Shown here: one piece after another, positions 7,582-14,664 of the stretch
Layout: every line of letters starts with the position of its first letter
Numbering within the stretch: position 1 is the stretch's first letter
From: Shackletoniella antarctica
GTDB lineage: Bacteria > Cyanobacteriota > Cyanobacteriia > Phormidesmidales > Phormidesmidaceae
Assembly: GCA_003241845.1 (NCBI GenBank)
Contig: QBMN01000015.1
Location: 1 to 41,023, forward strand
Direction of reading: 5' to 3'
DNA length: 41,023 nucleotides
Made by a program: the position numbers and the translations under genes
The notes under the pieces: generated by a model
Seen by the model: only the letters and a program-made list of their open reading frames with translations
Databases searched by the model: none
Told to the model about the DNA's origin: nothing

Positions 7582-7660
7582 CTACTCTGCGGGCACTGTG
7601 ACCATGCGCGACTCAATGCCCGCCCACACCTGGGTTGACACCCGCACCGCCGCCTCTTTG
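7582..7660 (-). pseudogene. Orphan 3' end of a second NACHT gene
   Basis: The 70 bp at 7591-7660 match 8559-8628, the end of the intact NACHT gene, at 64 of 70 positions by eye. On the minus strand they read KEAAVRVSTQVWAGIESRM and then VTVPAE and a TAG stop, in the same frame as the real gene's KEAAVRVSPQVWEGIESRM and VTVPNGVF. Only this tail is left; nothing upstream resembles a NACHT protein. The two copies flank the relBE/DUF2442 cluster as direct repeats about 970 bp apart. Confidence 0.85.
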
Positions 7661-7687
7661 CGTTTGACCTCTTTGCGTCTAATAAGA

Positions 7688-7936
7688 CTACCCACTGATT
7701 AGAGGGAATCGCTCTGGGTGCTGGATGACCTCAAGGGATAGATCAACGTCTAGTTCGGGCCAGTAGAAATGGCCCGGATGGGGTTTTTCCAGGTTGAAGA
7801 TGTGCTTGATGGGCGCATCTTTAAACCAGGGGAATTGGTCATAGGGCAAGAAATACTCGCGATCGCCGCAGAGCAGCCACAAACCGTTAGCTGAAACATT
7901 GCTAACCTTTGTCCGGGAAGTCATGATTCCATGCAT
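7688..7936 (-). CDS. DUF2442 family protein
   Basis: This 82-residue protein matches DUF2442: KVSNVSANGLWLLCGDREYF followed by the hallmark LPYDQFPWFKDAPI, and near the end GHFYWPELDVDLSLEVIQHP. The function is not established. Members often sit beside a small toxin-like protein (commonly DUF4160) and are suspected of antitoxin or DNA-binding roles. Here it lies 27 bp after a RelE-like toxin gene on the same strand, so it may be a third member of that unit. Starts at ATG 7936 or ATG 7924 are both possible; the family usually starts near the second. Confidence 0.85.
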   Translation of the reverse strand: MHGIMTSRTKVSNVSANGLWLLCGDREYFLPYDQFPWFKDAPIKHIFNLEKPHPGHFYWPELDVDLSLEVIQHPERFPLISG

Positions 7937-7963
7937 TTATGAAGTGGTCATATTGCTCCTTAA

Positions 7964-8230
7964 TCAGCTTTTGTCTCTGTAGACCTCTCTACGGTGTTTG
8001 CATTGTAAAACTTGAATCTTGAGTTCTTCGTCAAAAATTTCGTATCTGATACGATAATCTCCAACCCTGAGCCGATATTGATGGTCATAGCCTTTTAGCT
8101 TCAAAGCTCCAGACGGACGCGGTTCTGATTTGAGTGCTAAAATCTTTTCCTGAATCTTGAGTTTGACTGAAGCTGGAAGTTGAACAATCTGCTTCTGCAC
8201 CGATTTGGAAACAATCACTGAGTAAGGCAT
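7964..8230 (-). CDS. RelE/ParE-like toxin
   Basis: RelE-type toxins cut mRNA on the ribosome. The 88-residue protein has the fold's usual order: an N-terminal strand MPYSVIVSKSVQKQI, helices with LPASVKLKIQEKILALKSEP, then LKLKGYDHQYRLRVGDYRIRYEIF and a final strand with VLQCKHRREVYRDK. The Arg/Tyr-rich RLRVGDYRIRY segment and the C-terminal HRREVYR are typical of active members. ATG 8230 is preferred over GTG 8239 because AGGTGA sits at ribosome-binding distance before it. It follows the antitoxin gene by about 15 bp. Confidence 0.88.
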   Translation of the reverse strand: MPYSVIVSKSVQKQIVQLPASVKLKIQEKILALKSEPRPSGALKLKGYDHQYRLRVGDYRIRYEIFDEELKIQVLQCKHRREVYRDKS

Positions 8231-8244
8231 GATGTTCACCTAGC

Positions 8245-8484
8245 TCAGTTTGATTGGGTCTGAATAAAATCATCAATAGTCACAAAGTCACCTTGCTGAT
8301 ACTCAAGTCTGACGGACTCTATTTCGGCTTTGGTCTCGGAGTCTTCTATATAGCTATCTTCTTCCGCTTCAAAGATCTGCTGCTCAATGATGTTGAGTAG
8401 ATGTCGCTTCGCTTCTAGATCAAGAGAGGAAACGGCTTGGATGAGTGAGTCCAGGGAGATTTGCAGGCTAATGGTTGTGGTCAT
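8245..8484 (-). CDS. Antitoxin of the RelBE-like module
   Basis: This 79-residue protein precedes the toxin on the same strand, as expected. An N-terminal stretch ISLQISLDSLIQAVSSLDLE leads into a helical region LLNIIEQQIFEAEED, followed by an acidic tail ending in GDFVTIDDFIQTQS, a common toxin-wrapping ending in short cyanobacterial antitoxins (compare the YxxGxxxxIDDFI style). No clear DNA-binding fold is visible. A strong Shine-Dalgarno AGGAGG stands 7-12 bases before the ATG, and AT-rich promoter-like sequence lies at about 8500-8525. Confidence 0.75.
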   Translation of the reverse strand: MTTTISLQISLDSLIQAVSSLDLEAKRHLLNIIEQQIFEAEEDSYIEDSETKAEIESVRLEYQQGDFVTIDDFIQTQSN

Positions 8485-8543
8485 GATATTTGCCTCCTAG
8501 GGTATTTAATTTAATATATAATCCAAAATTGCTAATCCAAAAT

Positions 8544-10739
8544 CTAAAATACTCCGTTGGGCACCGTGACCATGCGCGACTCAATGCCCTCCCATACCTG
8601 CGGCGACACCCGCACCGCCGCCTCTTTGCAGCGCACCATGAGTTCTAGGGTGTAGAAATAGTCACTCAAATAATGTGCTTCCTCATCTGAAATCTTTACA
8701 TTCTCTGGATGAGCATTCAAACCTTTGAGAAAATTTTCCACGACAAACTCCATGAAGTCTATATAATTCTCTTCAGAAAATTCTTTAGTTAGGATCTTAC
8801 CTTTCATACTTTCAAGCCTATTTAATGAATTCTGAATAAGACATTCACTAAATACTCCAATTCTTTCATAATTTTTAGCACTATTCCAGATGGAAGCAAA
8901 AGTCAAATTAGAAAGAAGGTTTAACTTCCCAGATCGATTGATACTCTGGCTATTGAAGCCTCCCTCTTTGCTGAGTTCATCTTCGAGATCTAGAAAGCAT
9001 GAATAGGCAAAATCCCTGATGAATCCACATGCACAATCAATAGATAGATTAAAAGCAGGATACAAATCAATAACTAGGTATATTGCTGAAGCTCGTTTTG
9101 CAGGGGACTTGATTGCACCTGATGAGACTTGAGTAGCTTGGGTAGCCCAGAATATGAGTGCTTTTAGCTTGTCGTTAATAATGCAGGTTTGAGCCTGTCG
9201 CTCCATCGCCAGTAGCAGTTCGTCGGCTCCACGCTTGCCGGGTGCTAACCCTGCCAATAGCAAAAATATCTCTCTCCAGTGCTGCTGGGTGACGTGGTCG
9301 TGCACAAGCTGATCGACCTTTTGGTTATCAACAATGCACTTTGCGGTCAAATATTCCTGAAAGGTCAGGTGCGAAAAAGAGTAGGCATTTCTAGCCCGCT
9401 CCACCAAAATGCCCTGCTGAATTTCGATTTCTCGCAGCACGGTTTCGGCATCTAGGTGGCTGGGCACGTTGAGGTTCTCGACCAAAAATTCTCGAATTTG
9501 CTGCACCAGCCTTTCTTTAGCAAAAAAGAGTTGGTCGTCGGCAAAACTGGTGTAGGCGATCTCTGCCAGCATGTCTAGCTCTAGCTCAGCACTCAGCTCT
9601 TGATAAATCGGGTTACGCTGTATTCGCTTTTCAGAGGCCCATTTTCGCAGCAGCACATCCAGCGCTTCGCCATAGAGCGCATGACGCTTTTTTGGGAAGT
9701 CTTGAAATTCGTCGTAGACCACGCACAGTAGGGTCAGCAGTAGCGGGGTTTGGGCCAGTTCTTTGGCGGCCTGGTAGTCTTTGCCGTTCAGGAGTTCCCA
9801 GCAGCGTTCGGCGGTGTTGGTTTCGGAATCCCGTTCTTTTTGAAACCAATTTTTGATGAACTGCTGGATCTGCTCATCTTCAAAGGCGGCCATGGCTACA
9901 TCTTTGAAACGTATAAAGCCGCCAAAAGTGTCAGTCGGTACTCGACAAGAGGCGATGTAGCGGTTGTCGCTGTAGCGATCAACCAGGCTCCTAATTTCCT
10001 TGAGGGTGTGATCTAAAGTAGATCCAGGCACTTCGTCTAGGCCATCCAGTAGCACCAGCAGCTTGCCATTTTTCAAAAATAACTCGGTCAACTCTTCCGA
10101 TTCCGGGAAGCCACAGGTTTCTAGCTCAGCTGCAATTACGGCCTGAATGCTGACATTGGCCTTGTCGAACTGGCGCAGCTCCAGCATCACCGGAATGCAG
10201 GGGTGCTGGTAAAAAATGCCTTGGGGCACCAGCAGATTGCCTGGGTCTCTGCCTGCAAAGTCTCTGCGTCCCAAAGTTCGCAGCGCTTCTAGGCCCACTT
10301 TTCGCAAAAAGGTAGACTTACCGACTCCTGGCCCGCCTAACACCATGAGATGTTGCTGCTCGTTAGCGACTTGCAAACCTGGTTTTTTGTCAGCTCGCGT
10401 AACGCTGAAGCTTCGCTTGCCGCTGTTGCGGTATTGCGTTTGCAGGGCAGCTTCCGACTCAAAATATCGCAGAGCTGAGCGATCAAGCAGTTGTACGGCG
10501 GTGTAGATTTCGTCGAGCCGCACGGGGTAATCCATCCGCACGCAGGCGACTTTGAGGGTGCCGTGGCGATCAATGTAGCGTCGCACGTAGTCCACCATCG
10601 CCTTTCTCAGGGCCAGGTTTTTGCCGATGTCCCAATCGAGCTTTTTGAGGGTTTCGGTGCCCTTGTCTTTGACCAGGCTGGTGATTAGGCCACCCAGGCC
10701 AGCGGCGGCGGCTCCGATTAGGGGTTCAAATCCGGTCAT
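8544..10739 (-). CDS. NACHT-domain STAND NTPase, candidate antiviral sensor
   Basis: STAND NTPases of the NACHT class oligomerise on sensing a trigger; several bacterial ones are shown to be antiphage proteins related to animal NLRs. In this 731-residue protein the Walker A is GGPGVGKST (135-143), Walker B LLVLLDGLDEV (227-237), with sensor-like IASCRV and winged-helix SHLTFQEYLTAKCIV later. Residues 1-115 form an N-terminal effector-like region opening with a small-residue hydrophobic stretch (PLIGAAAAGLGGLITSLV) that could touch membrane. The C-terminus is a helical domain ending LELMVRCKEAAVRVSPQVWE, not LRR, TPR or WD repeats. It lies 58 bp after TenA, beside two toxin-antitoxin modules. 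The defence role is inferred. Confidence 0.9.
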   Translation of the reverse strand: MTGFEPLIGAAAAGLGGLITSLVKDKGTETLKKLDWDIGKNLALRKAMVDYVRRYIDRHGTLKVACVRMDYPVRLDEIYTAVQLLDRSALRYFESEAALQTQYRNSGKRSFSVTRADKKPGLQVANEQQHLMVLGGPGVGKSTFLRKVGLEALRTLGRRDFAGRDPGNLLVPQGIFYQHPCIPVMLELRQFDKANVSIQAVIAAELETCGFPESEELTELFLKNGKLLVLLDGLDEVPGSTLDHTLKEIRSLVDRYSDNRYIASCRVPTDTFGGFIRFKDVAMAAFEDEQIQQFIKNWFQKERDSETNTAERCWELLNGKDYQAAKELAQTPLLLTLLCVVYDEFQDFPKKRHALYGEALDVLLRKWASEKRIQRNPIYQELSAELELDMLAEIAYTSFADDQLFFAKERLVQQIREFLVENLNVPSHLDAETVLREIEIQQGILVERARNAYSFSHLTFQEYLTAKCIVDNQKVDQLVHDHVTQQHWREIFLLLAGLAPGKRGADELLLAMERQAQTCIINDKLKALIFWATQATQVSSGAIKSPAKRASAIYLVIDLYPAFNLSIDCACGFIRDFAYSCFLDLEDELSKEGGFNSQSINRSGKLNLLSNLTFASIWNSAKNYERIGVFSECLIQNSLNRLESMKGKILTKEFSEENYIDFMEFVVENFLKGLNAHPENVKISDEEAHYLSDYFYTLELMVRCKEAAVRVSPQVWEGIESRMVTVPNGVF
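8559..8628. repeat. Direct-repeat partner of 7591-7660
   Basis: These 70 bp at the end of the NACHT gene match 7591-7660 with six differences. The pair brackets the DUF2442, toxin and antitoxin genes. The differences are at scattered, partly third-codon positions, so the duplication is not brand new. Confidence 0.85.
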
Positions 10740-10797
10740 GGCGGGGGTGGGGGTGGCGTTTGCCCACTACTATAGCCTGGGCTTTTTTGTGGCGGGG

Positions 10798-11424
10798 CTA
10801 CAGCGCGACTTGCCAAGCGGCCTCAAAGAAAGCGAGTTCGCAGTCCATGGCGTAGCGGTAGGCAGCGTGGTTGCTGGGGGTATCGGCTGCGTGATTATCC
10901 AGCAGATCTTCGAGCTGCGCCGCCAGCGGCTCAAACTGGTCGCTGCTGTAGGTGTCAATCCAAGGGCTGTAGCGGTGGGGTGGCAAGTCGAGCTGCGCCA
11001 GTAACTGGCCCAAAAAAGCATAGAGCCGCATGCAGGGGGCCATCGCCACTGCCGTGGCCCCAGGCGCTTGCCCCCAGGCGGTGCTGAGCAAAAAATCCGT
11101 ATAGCGACGGGTCGCGGCACCGGGGGCGACGGTAGCCAGGTCTACCCCCCACTCCTGGGCGTAGCCGCCGTGCAGGGTCAGCTCGGCCAGCACCCCGTCG
11201 GCGAGCTGGTGAAACACCTGAAAGGCTTCCCATGTGGGGGCTTTGGCGGCGGCGATGCTGTAGGCGCGGGCAAAGGCTTCGAGGAAAAAGGCGTCTTGAC
11301 CCACGTAGTAGGCGAATTTTTCTTTCGGCAGGGTGCCGTCGCCGAGGCCCTGCACAAAGGAATGATGCAGGCAGGCGGTGGCGAGGTCTTGGTTAGCGTG
11401 CCAGAGGGTGTCGGAGAGGGGCAT
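10798..11424 (-). CDS. tenA: TenA family aminopyrimidine hydrolase (TenA_C type)
   Basis: TenA enzymes hydrolyse thiamin breakdown products, giving hydroxymethylpyrimidine for thiamin salvage. The 208-residue helical protein has FAYYVGQDAFFLEAFARAYS, the catalytic Cys in MAPCMRLYAFLGQ, then SPWIDTYSSDQFEPLA and a final AMDCELAFFEAAW, the layout of the Cys-containing TenA_C group. ATG 11424 (MPLSDTLW) is preferred; the frame is open 18 codons further up, but only over low-complexity sequence. It lies between a CbbY-like gene and the NACHT gene on the same strand. No TPP riboswitch was seen. A second TenA of another subtype is at 18344-18973. Confidence 0.93.
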   Translation of the reverse strand: MPLSDTLWHANQDLATACLHHSFVQGLGDGTLPKEKFAYYVGQDAFFLEAFARAYSIAAAKAPTWEAFQVFHQLADGVLAELTLHGGYAQEWGVDLATVAPGAATRRYTDFLLSTAWGQAPGATAVAMAPCMRLYAFLGQLLAQLDLPPHRYSPWIDTYSSDQFEPLAAQLEDLLDNHAADTPSNHAAYRYAMDCELAFFEAAWQVAL

Positions 11425-11498
11425 AGGGGGGTAGGGAGTCGAGGGGCGAGGGGTTAGCTTGAGGAGATTATTGATCATAAAAAAGGTAACCCCCGTAG

Positions 11499-11517
11499 GG
11501 GCGCACCGCGTGCGCCC
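11499..11517. repeat. Short palindrome GGGCGCAC-CGC-GTGCGCCC
   Basis: An 8-bp perfect stem with a 3-base loop lies just after the stop of the HAD gene, next to GTAGGGG. The same design (8-bp GGGCGCA-type stem, 3-base loop) occurs at 39112-39130. These look like members of a small dispersed palindrome family and might also stall transcription after the HAD gene. Confidence 0.7.
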
Positions 11518-11518
11518 T

Positions 11519-12283
11519 TCATACTGGGGATGGCAGCAGGGTCTGGGCCAAGTCTAGGGAGAAATAGTAGGTCTGGGCGGCTTGGCCGCGGAGCACTTCA
11601 AAGGGCAGGTTGGGTTCGCCCAGGTGGTTGATCACCAGGCGGGCGCTAGTGAGGGCCTGTTTGCGGGTGTAGTCGTTAACAGTGACAACGGTAGTGAGGC
11701 CAGCGGCAGTGGCCGCCTCTAGCCCCTGCTGGCTGTCTTCAATCACCAGACAGGCGGCGGGGTTTAGATCCATCGTGCTGACCACCAGGTTATAGATATC
11801 GGGGGCGGGCTTTTTGGCGGGCACCATGTCTCCGGCGGCGATCGCCTCAAACCAGCCGGGCGACTCTGGCCCCAGCAGCTGCTCTAACAACGGCATGACG
11901 CTGTCTTTGGCGCTGGTGGTGGCGATCGCCAGCCTAATCCCCTGCTTTCTCGCCGCCTCGATCAGCCGCCGCACCCCAGGCCGCAGGGGAATCACATTGC
12001 CCTCGACCAGGGCTTGAAAGTGCTGGGCCTTGGCCTGATGCAGCGCGATCACCAGCCCATCGATATCCTCGGCCTCAAATTTGGGCTGGTAGCGGTGCAT
12101 GTAGTAGCGAATGCGCTCTTTGCCCCCGGCTACCCGCAGCAGCTGCCCATAGAGGCCCACAGGCCAGTGCCAGGGCAGACCAAACTCCTGAAACGCCTGG
12201 TTAAAGGCGACTCGATGGCCGTCACGTTCGGTTTCGGCTAGGGTGCCATCGACATCAAAAATCAGCGCCTCAAGGGTTTTCAT
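11519..12283 (-). CDS. cbbY: HAD hydrolase, CbbY-like (xylulose-1,5-bisphosphate phosphatase)
   Basis: CbbY removes xylulose-1,5-bisphosphate, a misfire product that blocks Rubisco. The 254-residue protein has HAD motif I IFDVDGTLAETERDGHRVAF (Asp nucleophile D10 and D12), the cap-domain word GLYGQLLRVAGGKERIRYY that is characteristic of CbbY proteins, motif II AIATTSA, and motifs III/IV with AKKPAPDIYNLV and CLVIEDSQQGLEAA. Start ATG 12283 gives the family length. It is divergent from cysK; TenA follows 94 bp downstream on the same strand. General sugar-phosphate phosphatase activity is the alternative. Confidence 0.88.
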   Translation of the reverse strand: MKTLEALIFDVDGTLAETERDGHRVAFNQAFQEFGLPWHWPVGLYGQLLRVAGGKERIRYYMHRYQPKFEAEDIDGLVIALHQAKAQHFQALVEGNVIPLRPGVRRLIEAARKQGIRLAIATTSAKDSVMPLLEQLLGPESPGWFEAIAAGDMVPAKKPAPDIYNLVVSTMDLNPAACLVIEDSQQGLEAATAAGLTTVVTVNDYTRKQALTSARLVINHLGEPNLPFEVLRGQAAQTYYFSLDLAQTLLPSPV

Positions 12284-12563
12284 TGGTGGTTTTCATCGTC
12301 TTTACCATCGTCACAGAGGCCAAAAGCTGGGGATAGATATGGTTCTTTAGCTCTTTACCCTCTAGAAGCGTTAAGGTCAGGGCGGCATTCCCCGTGGCCA
12401 AACCAGATTGATGCGGCGATCGCCCCCAAAAACCGCAGAAAGCACCCCGATTCTAGCCGAGAAGCCCGCCGTTTCGCCTTAGGATAAAGGGGCGATCTGC
12501 GCTGAAGAGCTGGGTCAGAGTCGGCCCCGGCGCAGCAGGCTGTTGTCAACGGTTACGAAAGGC
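12284..12563. other. Divergent intergenic region between cbbY-like and cysK
   Basis: This 280-bp stretch should hold promoters for both flanking genes. A minus-strand open frame at 12355-12549 has no recognisable product, and its coding look is poor. A HIP1-type site lies near 12417. No riboswitch or long hairpin was recognised. Confidence 0.5.
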
Positions 12564-13583
12564 ATGGATATTAAAAATGGTTTTGTCGCCACAGTCGGCA
12601 ACACCCCCCTAATTCGCCTCAACAGCGTCAGTGAGGCCACCGGCTGCGACATTCTGGGCAAGGCAGAGTTTCTCAACCCCGGCGGGTCGGTCAAAGACCG
12701 CGCCGCTCTCTATATTATTGAAGACGCCGAAGCCAAGGGCCTGCTCAAGCCCGGCGGCACGGTGGTCGAGGGCACCGCCGGCAACACCGGCATTGGCCTG
12801 GCCCACATCTGCAACGCCAAGGGCTACCGCTGTCTGATCGTCATTCCCGACACCCAGTCCCAAGAAAAAATTGACCTGTTGCGCACCCTGGGGGCCGAGG
12901 TGCGCACTGTGCCCGCCGTGCCGTACCGCGACCCCAACAACTACGTCAAGCTCTCGGGCCGCATTGCCGCCGACCTCGACAACGCCATCTGGGCCAACCA
13001 GTTCGACAACTTGGCCAACCGCCTGGCCCACTACGAAACCACCGGCCCCGAAATCTGGGCTCAGACCGAGGGCACCGTCGACGGCTGGGTGGCGGCCACG
13101 GGCACCGGCGGCACCTACGCGGGTACGGCGATGTTTCTCAAAGAGCAAAACCCCAAGATTCGCTGCGTCGTGGCCGACCCCATGGGCAGCGGCCTCTACA
13201 GCTACATCAAAACCGGCGAGGTCAACATTGAGGGCAGCTCGATCACCGAGGGCATCGGCAACAGCCGCATCACCGCCAACATGGAGGGGGTGCCCATTGA
13301 CGACGCCATTCAAATTGCTGACCCCGAGGCGCTGCGCACCATCTACGATCTGCTCTACCAAGAGGGGCTGTTTATGGGCGGCTCGGTGGGCATCAACGTG
13401 GCGGCGGCGGTCAAGCTGGCCCAGCAGCTTGGCCCCGGCCACAAGGTTGTGACCGTGCTGTGCGACAGCGGCTCGCGCTACCAGTCGCGCATTTACAGCC
13501 GCCCCTGGCTTGAGGCCAAGGGCCTGTGGTCTGAGGCTCTGGCCCCGGCAGGTGGTGACCAGATCGCGTCTCAGATCGCTTAG
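12564..13583 (+). CDS. cysK: Cysteine synthase A (O-acetylserine sulfhydrylase)
   Basis: A PLP enzyme that makes cysteine from O-acetylserine and sulfide. In the 339-residue protein the PLP lysine is K44 in NPGGSVKDRAA, the substrate loop is EGTAGNTGIGLAHI, the phosphate-binding loop is ATGTGGTYAG, and the C-terminal serine motif is VLCDSGSRYQSR. The loop reads GTAGNTG instead of the more common TSGNTG; this version is found in a distinct group of cysteine synthases. ATG 12564 (MDIKNGF) is the natural start; an upstream TTG at 12543 is in frame but unlikely. It is monocistronic as far as can be seen, with lepB 180 bp on. Confidence 0.95.
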   Translation: MDIKNGFVATVGNTPLIRLNSVSEATGCDILGKAEFLNPGGSVKDRAALYIIEDAEAKGLLKPGGTVVEGTAGNTGIGLAHICNAKGYRCLIVIPDTQSQEKIDLLRTLGAEVRTVPAVPYRDPNNYVKLSGRIAADLDNAIWANQFDNLANRLAHYETTGPEIWAQTEGTVDGWVAATGTGGTYAGTAMFLKEQNPKIRCVVADPMGSGLYSYIKTGEVNIEGSSITEGIGNSRITANMEGVPIDDAIQIADPEALRTIYDLLYQEGLFMGGSVGINVAAAVKLAQQLGPGHKVVTVLCDSGSRYQSRIYSRPWLEAKGLWSEALAPAGGDQIASQIA

Positions 13584-13763
13584 CTGGCCGCCTAGCTCTG
13601 CGCCCTGCCCCACGGGCGGGTACCCGTGGTTGCCAAGGAGATCGACTACACTAGGACAGGCTTGGCCGATAGAGGGCTGGGCTAAGATTCTGAGTCAGAA
13701 TTCTGAACCTCAGTTCTAAGGCTCCTCCGAGTCAGCTCTTTTTACACTTTCGGGGACACACCT

Positions 13764-14372
13764 GTGACCGATCAGTCTGATAAACCTTCGCTACCACCCG
13801 AGCCTGGCCTCCACTCAGCTCCGACGGAGAAAAAGCAGGTGGCCCAGCCTAACCCTTGGGTAGAAGGGCTGCAAACCATCGGGCTGAGCGTGGTATTAGC
13901 CCTGGGCATTCGGCATTTTGTGGCAGAGGCGCGCTACATTCCCTCTGGCTCGATGGAGCCGACTCTCCAGGTTAGAGATCGCCTGGTGATCGAAAAAATC
14001 AGCTACTACTTCAACCCCCCGGCCCACGGAGATATTGTTGTATTTTGGCCACCTGAGAGCCTGACCGTGCCCGGTAGGCGACCCGATGCCTACATCAAGC
14101 GCATTATCGGCCTGCCTGGCGACGTAGTAGAAGTGCGCGACGGCGAAGTAATTCGCAATGGCGAAGTGCTGGTAGAACCTTATATCGCGGCTCCGGCCAA
14201 TGAACCCTGGGGACCAGAGGAGGTGCCGCCAGCCTCTTACCTGGTGCTGGGAGACAACCGCAACAGCAGCTACGACGGTCGTGCCTGGGGCTACATGCCA
14301 GAAGACAATATCATTGGCAAAGCCGTGGTGCGCTTTTGGCCTCTGGGTCGTCTGGGCCTGATCGGTGACTAG
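13764..14372 (+). CDS. lepB: Signal peptidase I (LepB)
   Basis: Membrane serine protease that removes signal peptides from exported proteins on the thylakoid or plasma membrane. The 202-residue protein has a polar N-terminus, one membrane helix (about 36-55), the catalytic Ser in IPSGSMEPTL (S63), box with GDIVVFWPP, the catalytic Lys in YIKRIIGLPGDVVEV (K112), and the C-terminal LGDNRNSSYDGRAWG box. The GTG at 13764 follows GGGGACAC at ribosome-binding distance and gives a typical cyanobacterial LepB length. Confidence 0.96.
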   Translation: MTDQSDKPSLPPEPGLHSAPTEKKQVAQPNPWVEGLQTIGLSVVLALGIRHFVAEARYIPSGSMEPTLQVRDRLVIEKISYYFNPPAHGDIVVFWPPESLTVPGRRPDAYIKRIIGLPGDVVEVRDGEVIRNGEVLVEPYIAAPANEPWGPEEVPPASYLVLGDNRNSSYDGRAWGYMPEDNIIGKAVVRFWPLGRLGLIGD

Positions 14373-14664
14373 CCCAGGGGCCAATAATGCCTATGGGGCG
14401 GACAAATAGCCAGATGATTAAGTCTTCCGGGGCTTATCTAGAGAACTCTGAGGGGTAGGTTTAGGATGGAAAGGATTGCTTTATGCTTTAAGCCCGTGCG
14501 AACTTAGCTTTTCCTAGCGCTGCTATCCTGAGTTTTATTAGGTTTAGCGGCTAGAAGAAAGACAGCTGACCTCCCCAGGTAGCTTGGGTAATCGTTCTCA
14601 ATGCCGTTGTTGTTTCTACCGTTACTGATGGGCCTCTTTGAGGTCTGATCTCGTCAACTACTCT
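14373..14664. other. Intergenic region between lepB and metG
   Basis: This 292-bp gap holds no convincing gene. It probably carries the metG promoter; no T-box, hairpin with T-tract or tRNA-like cloverleaf was seen. Confidence 0.5.

Noticed and set aside
7582-7660. Possibility that the 70-bp direct repeat is an attachment site of an integrated element
   Set aside because: No integrase is nearby and the repeat is coding in frame at both places, so gene-tail duplication explains it better.
12355-12549. A 64-codon minus-strand frame upstream of cysK
   Set aside because: No motif, unusual Arg/Ala-rich composition, and it occupies a promoter region.
12609-13613. A 334-codon open frame on the minus strand opposite cysK
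   Set aside because: It lies wholly across a clear cysK gene; its Gly/Ala/Val-rich composition is the usual antisense shadow of GC-rich codons.
13896-14384. A 162-codon minus-strand frame opposite lepB
   Set aside because: Antisense to a conserved gene with no recognisable motif.
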